Shown: one piece after another, positions 6,787-9,834 of the stretch | Layout of the letters: every line of letters starts with the position of its first letter | Numbering within the stretch: position 1 is the stretch's first letter | Origin: Cytophagales bacterium | GTDB lineage: Bacteria; Bacteroidota; Bacteroidia; Cytophagales; Cyclobacteriaceae | DNA: 9,834 nucleotides | Reading direction: 5' to 3' | Assembly: GCA_003504855.1 (NCBI GenBank) | Contig: DNZD01000096.1 | Coordinates: 1-9,834 of the forward strand | The notes under the pieces: model-generated | The model's input: the letters and a program-made list of their open reading frames with translations, nothing else | What the model was told of the DNA's origin: nothing | Databases searched by the model: none | Translations under genes and position numbers: made by a program

Positions 6787-7749
6787 ATGTTAAGCAGCAT
6801 ATTATCCCCCATGGTTCTCGCCTTCCTGTTGGGCATCATCGCCTCGCGGGTTAAGAGTGATCTGAAGTTTCCGGATTCTCTATATCAATCACTCACCATC
6901 TACCTCCTCGTTGCCATTGGCATGAAGGGAGGATATAAACTTTCGCTGGCGTCCTTTGCCGATGTGTATCAGCCGGCGCTCGTAGCGATAACGCTTTGTT
7001 GTGTCATCCCCATCTGGACTTACTGGATCATGCGCAAGGCCGCGAAACTGGATATCTCCAATGCGGCTGCGTTGGCAGCCCACTACGGTTCCGTTTCGGC
7101 GGTGACATTCAGTGCCGCACTTGCTTTTCATGAGAATCTCGGAATTTCTTTCGAGGGCTTCATGCCAAGCATGTTGGCCATGATGGAAATTCCTGCCATC
7201 CTCATTGCCATCCTGCTGGCACGCATCAACACGCCGGCTCGCGATGGCGAACAGGTACCTTTGTCCGTAATCGCCCGCGAATTGTTTGCCGGCAAGAGCA
7301 GTCTGCTGCTGATTGGATTTCTCATCATTGGTCTGGTCATCGGCAAAACCGGATGGGAACAGGTGGCTCCTTTATTTGATGTTCCCTTCAAGGGTGTCCT
7401 GACGTTGTTTCTGCTGGAGGCCGGACTCGTAGCAGGCAGAAAACTTTCTGACCTGAAACAAGGTGGATTGTTTCTCGTAGCCTTTGGAATTGTGTTTCCG
7501 ATCCTGCATGCGATACTCGGAATATTCCTCGGTCATCTTGCAGGCCTCAGTCTCGGTGGTGCCACAATACTCGGTGTGCTGGCCGCAAGTGCTTCGTACA
7601 TCGCAGCTCCGGCTGCGTGTCGTGTAGCCCTGCCCGATGCAAATCCATCCTATTACATCACGGCTGCACTCGCCATCACTTTTCCCTTTAATATCATGAT
7701 CGGTCTGCCGCTGTACCATCACATCGCCACCCTGATCGTTCATGCTTAA
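6787..7749 (+). CDS. sbtA: Sodium-dependent bicarbonate transporter SbtA
   Basis: This 320-residue, roughly ten-helix inner-membrane protein imports bicarbonate with sodium. Hallmarks recalled from the SbtA family are present: FPDSLYQSLTIYLLVAIGMKGG (28-49), HYGSVSAVTF (99-108), EIPAILIAILLA (134-145), and the C-terminal run ASASYIAAPAA (267-277) followed by ALPDANPSYY and TFPFNIMIGLPLY (281-310). Two five-helix halves are suggested by the GS-rich motifs in each half. The central cytoplasmic loop (about 146-170) is short, and the protein is shorter than the roughly 370-residue cyanobacterial transporters as I remember them. The gene lies 24 nt after the carbonic anhydrase and 12 nt before sbtB. 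There is no Shine-Dalgarno sequence before its ATG. Confidence 0.93.
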   Translation: MLSSILSPMVLAFLLGIIASRVKSDLKFPDSLYQSLTIYLLVAIGMKGGYKLSLASFADVYQPALVAITLCCVIPIWTYWIMRKAAKLDISNAAALAAHYGSVSAVTFSAALAFHENLGISFEGFMPSMLAMMEIPAILIAILLARINTPARDGEQVPLSVIARELFAGKSSLLLIGFLIIGLVIGKTGWEQVAPLFDVPFKGVLTLFLLEAGLVAGRKLSDLKQGGLFLVAFGIVFPILHAILGIFLGHLAGLSLGGATILGVLAASASYIAAPAACRVALPDANPSYYITAALAITFPFNIMIGLPLYHHIATLIVHA

Positions 7750-7761
7750 AATCTACTGACC

Positions 7762-8058
7762 ATGGATCAACTACTACTGCTCACCATCATTGCTGAAGAA
7801 GAACTCGCTGGGCCGCTCGAAAAAGAGCTCATCGAACTTGGGGCCAAAGGCTATACGGCTTCCGTCGCATCCGGAAAAGGACTCTTCCGGGTGCGCGATA
7901 ACCCCTGGGAAGGTGAAAACATCAAGATCGAAACCATCGTCTCGGAAGAAAGTTGTGACCTCATCCTGCGTCACCTGCAACAAAAATACTTCGAGCGATA
8001 TGCCATCATCGCCTTTTCGCATCCCGTACGCGTGGTGAGGACATCGCATTTTACCTGA
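7762..8058 (+). CDS. sbtB: PII-like regulator of bicarbonate transport SbtB
   Basis: A 98-residue ferredoxin-like PII-superfamily protein, expected to form a trimer. Recognisable family features are GAKGYT (27-32), GKG with following arginines (38-45) at the base of the T-loop, EGENIKIE (50-57), and KYFERYAII (75-83). In cyanobacteria SbtB binds adenine nucleotides, including cAMP and c-di-AMP, and plugs SbtA from the cytoplasmic side. Adjacency to sbtA (12 nt gap) supports the same role here. The protein ends VVRTSHFT and lacks the C-terminal Cys-Gly-Pro...Cys hairpin (R-loop) found in some cyanobacterial SbtB proteins, so redox-dependent control is not expected. The T-loop also appears compact. 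The family call rests on motif pattern and gene context. Confidence 0.88.
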   Translation: MDQLLLLTIIAEEELAGPLEKELIELGAKGYTASVASGKGLFRVRDNPWEGENIKIETIVSEESCDLILRHLQQKYFERYAIIAFSHPVRVVRTSHFT

Positions 8059-8097
8059 CAAACAGCACTACCAGGGAAGAATCGCTTTTTCATCGGC

Positions 8098-8189
8098 AGG
8101 GGATTGGGTTATCTTTATCGTTGGCCGCAGGGAATAAAATTTCACCCGCGGCTGTCTAAACAAGGAATAAAAGATCAACCCAATCCCCT
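8098..8189. repeat. Long near-perfect inverted repeat with nested hairpin between sbtB and the YceI-like gene
   Basis: The left arm 8098-8116 (beginning AGGGGATTGGGTT) pairs with 8170-8189 (ending AACCCAATCCCCT) over 19 bp, with only C8176 bulged. The 53-nt interior holds a second stem, GCCGC-A-GGG (8124-8132) with CCC-GCGGC (8145-8152), with one bulged A and a 12-nt A/T-rich loop. GGAATAAAA is directly repeated at 8131-8139 and 8164-8172. The structure ends 7 nt before the ATG of the next gene and has no T-run after either arm. It may be a structured 5' leader, an insulator between two transcripts, or a mobile palindromic element. The pairing is directly visible; the function is inference. 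Confidence 0.7.
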
Positions 8190-8196
8190 TTCACAC

Positions 8197-8769
8197 ATGA
8201 AACAACTCAGCATGATCATCCTGGCGCTATGCCTTGCCGGCGGCGCCTTCGCACAAAACACATGGTCCATCGACAAGGGCCATTCCAAAATCGGATTCAC
8301 GGTAGGCCACCACATGATTTCAGAAGTGGATGGCTACTTCAGGACCTTCACGGCCCGGATGACCGCAACCAAAGATGATTTTTCAGATGCTGTTTTTGAG
8401 CTATCTGCAGAGACCGCCAGCATCAACTCAGAAAATGAGATGCGCGACAAAGACCTGAAGAACGCCGGCTTCTTTGATGTGGCCAACTTTCCTACCCTTA
8501 CCTTCAAAAGCACTTCACTCAAGAAAGTGAACGGCAACAAGTACACCTTGACCGGTAATCTTACCATCAAAGGCGTTACGAAGCCCATCACCATGGATGT
8601 AACCTTGATGGGCCCGGAGCCACATCCCCGTACCAAGAAACCTGCGATCGGCATTAAGGCCACCTGCAAGATCAACCGCAAAGATTTCAACGTCGGACCC
8701 GATCTGCCTGAGGCGATGGTAAGCAATGAAGTGGAGCTTCGTGGCACCGGAGAGTTTAACAAGGATTAA
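8197..8769 (+). CDS. Secreted YceI-like lipid-binding protein
   Basis: The chosen start is ATG 8197 (MKQLSMIILALCLAGGAFAQ), a clear signal peptide. The frame runs upstream to a TTG at 8104, but that stretch belongs to the inverted repeat. The mature protein of about 170 residues has the YceI signatures: NTWSIDKGHSKIGFTVGHHM (21-40), VDGYFRTF (44-51), RDKDLKNAGFFDVANFPTLTF (83-103), TGNLTIKGVTKPITMDV (119-135) and INRKDFNVG (159-167). The YceI fold is a lipocalin-like barrel that binds an isoprenoid chain in characterised members; the ligand here is unknown. The gene is followed after 9 nt by the YVTN propeller gene, so the two are likely co-transcribed. It is preceded by the long inverted repeat, which may control it. 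Confidence 0.93.
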   Translation: MKQLSMIILALCLAGGAFAQNTWSIDKGHSKIGFTVGHHMISEVDGYFRTFTARMTATKDDFSDAVFELSAETASINSENEMRDKDLKNAGFFDVANFPTLTFKSTSLKKVNGNKYTLTGNLTIKGVTKPITMDVTLMGPEPHPRTKKPAIGIKATCKINRKDFNVGPDLPEAMVSNEVELRGTGEFNKD

Positions 8770-8778
8770 GCAACAACC

Positions 8779-9798
8779 ATGAAGACCTTACGAATTTTCC
8801 TGATCCTGATTTGGCTCGTCGCCGGTCTTTCTGCCCAGGGTCAAACCCGGTTGCTTGCACTTTCCAAGAGTGATCACACCCTCGCCATTGTTGATCCCGT
8901 TTCGCTAAAGGTGCTGGCGCGAATTCCGGTGGGTCCGGATCCCCATGAAGTGGTGGCATCAACCGATGGAAAATTTGCCTATGTCACCAACACCGGCGGA
9001 GGTCGCGCCTATGAGATCAATGTGATTGACCTCGTCGCACAAAAAGCCCTGCCCAATATTGATACACGACCCTTGATTGGTCCCCACGGCATTGTATTCG
9101 TAGGCGGCAAGGCCTGGTTTTCAGCAGAGGGTGCCCGCGCTGTCGGCAGGTTGGATCCTGCAACGGGCAAACTGGATTGGAGCATGGGTACAGGTCAGGA
9201 CCGTACACACATGATTTATGTGACCCGCAACCAACGGAATGTCTACACCACTAATGTTAACGCAGGCACTGTGAGCGTACTGACAGACACGTTGATCACA
9301 CCCGGTCCTAATCCCATGGGCGGTCCGGCGCAACAACCGCGAAGAGACTGGATACAAACCGTCATCCCGGTCGCGAAGGGTGCAGAAGGATTTGATGTGT
9401 CGCCGGACGGAAAATTCTTGTGGACTGCCTGTGCGGGCGATGGCACCATTCATATCATAGACATCAAAGCACAACAATCCGTGGCCGTCATTAATGCCAA
9501 CGTGATTGGTGCCAACCGCTTAAAGTTTACTCCCGACGGAAAACGTGTTCTTGTCACCAGTTTACGCACGGGCGACCTCACCGTGATTGATGCCGCATCG
9601 CGCAAAGAGATCAAACGCATCCCCATCGGTCGCGGTGGCGCCGGGCTTGAAGTTGATGAGGCCGGCAACCGCGCTTTTGTTGGCTGTACGCCGGATAACT
9701 ATGTCGCGGTGATAGACCTCAAGACATTAGAGGTCACTGCACGGATTGACGTAGGCGGTGGTCCGGATGGGTTGGCGTGGGCGGTGGGTGGTAAGTAA
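8779..9798 (+). CDS. Exported YVTN-family beta-propeller protein
   Basis: A signal peptide (about residues 1-22, ending GLSAQGQ) is followed by seven-bladed propeller repeats of the YVTN/cytochrome-D1-like type. Examples are TLAIVDPVSLKVLARIPVG (34-52), KFAYVTNTGGG (65-75), RNVYTTNVNAGTVSVL (153-168), KFLWTACAGDGTIHIID (212-228), KRVLVTSLRTGDLTVID (255-271) and YVAVIDLKTLEVTARIDVG (308-326). A Pro/Gly-rich insertion (175-191, GPNPMGGPAQQPRR) interrupts the middle blades. No heme or catalytic motif is seen, so it probably acts as a binding or scaffold protein outside the cytoplasm. It starts 9 nt after the YceI-like gene. The last codons (Val-Gly-Gly-Lys-stop) lie in the first units of the 7-bp repeat. 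Confidence 0.9.
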   Translation: MKTLRIFLILIWLVAGLSAQGQTRLLALSKSDHTLAIVDPVSLKVLARIPVGPDPHEVVASTDGKFAYVTNTGGGRAYEINVIDLVAQKALPNIDTRPLIGPHGIVFVGGKAWFSAEGARAVGRLDPATGKLDWSMGTGQDRTHMIYVTRNQRNVYTTNVNAGTVSVLTDTLITPGPNPMGGPAQQPRRDWIQTVIPVAKGAEGFDVSPDGKFLWTACAGDGTIHIIDIKAQQSVAVINANVIGANRLKFTPDGKRVLVTSLRTGDLTVIDAASRKEIKRIPIGRGGAGLEVDEAGNRAFVGCTPDNYVAVIDLKTLEVTARIDVGGGPDGLAWAVGGK

Positions 9799-9834
9799 AT
9801 GGTAAGTAGTAAGTAGTGAGTAGTGAGTAGTGAG
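9784..9834. repeat. Heptanucleotide tandem array, right copy (continues beyond window)
   Basis: Units of seven run from 9784: GTGGGTG, GTAAGTA, a 4-nt interruption (AATG, 9798-9801), then GTAAGTA twice, GTGAGTA twice and a truncated GTGAG at the window edge. The TAA stop of the YVTN gene (9796-9798) is formed partly by the second unit. The unit sequence is the same as in the array at 974-1023, and it is less degenerate here, suggesting a younger or still-active array. Confidence 0.85.

Noticed and set aside
8104..8196. TTG-initiated extension of the YceI-like protein through the spacer
   Set aside because: The extension is encoded by the inverted repeat and would bury a clear signal peptide starting at 8197.
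1..9834. CRISPR arrays, tRNA genes, insertion sequences, phage or toxin-antitoxin genes
   Set aside because: None seen; the tandem repeats present are 7-bp units without spacers, and no transposase or integrase motifs occur.

Overview
The window looks like chromosomal DNA of a Bacteroidota bacterium, most likely of the Cytophagales type. Start codons lack Shine-Dalgarno sequences, signal peptides end in the typical 'AQ/GQ' style, and the protein families fit: a TolB-propeller amidohydrolase, a secreted YceI-like protein and a barrel-like exported protein. GC content is moderate. The assignment to phylum is an inference from these traits. No tRNA, rRNA, CRISPR array, transposase or phage gene is visible.

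Layout, left to right. (1) Positions 2-988 (+) hold the C-terminal part of a TPR protein that begins outside the window. Its stop codon lies inside a degenerate 7-bp tandem repeat. (2) A convergent minus-strand pair occupies 1121-4901: a 1086-residue exported TolB-propeller/amidohydrolase, then a 160-residue four-helix membrane protein, with a plausible short terminator beyond it. (3) A divergent intergenic region containing a 15-bp palindrome leads into a plus-strand gene (5005-5784) for an exported, probably outer-membrane beta-barrel protein. (4) A compact plus-strand operon at 5921-8058 encodes a 66-residue membrane peptide, an exported beta-carbonic anhydrase, the sodium/bicarbonate symporter SbtA and its PII-like regulator SbtB. 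(5) A 92-bp structured inverted repeat (8098-8189) precedes a two-gene unit, a secreted YceI-like protein and a YVTN beta-propeller (8197-9798). The last gene again ends in the same 7-bp repeat, which runs off the window.

The most coherent system is the inorganic-carbon cassette. A carbonic anhydrase outside the cytoplasm would interconvert CO2 and bicarbonate, SbtA would import bicarbonate with sodium, and SbtB would gate SbtA in response to adenine nucleotides. SbtA/SbtB are best known from cyanobacterial CO2-concentrating mechanisms. No carboxysome or RuBisCO gene is present here, so supply of anaplerotic or biosynthetic carboxylases is the simplest guess. The main non-coding observations are the heptamer arrays that overlap the 3' ends of two unrelated genes, the long hairpin between sbtB and the YceI-like gene, and two possible operator sites.
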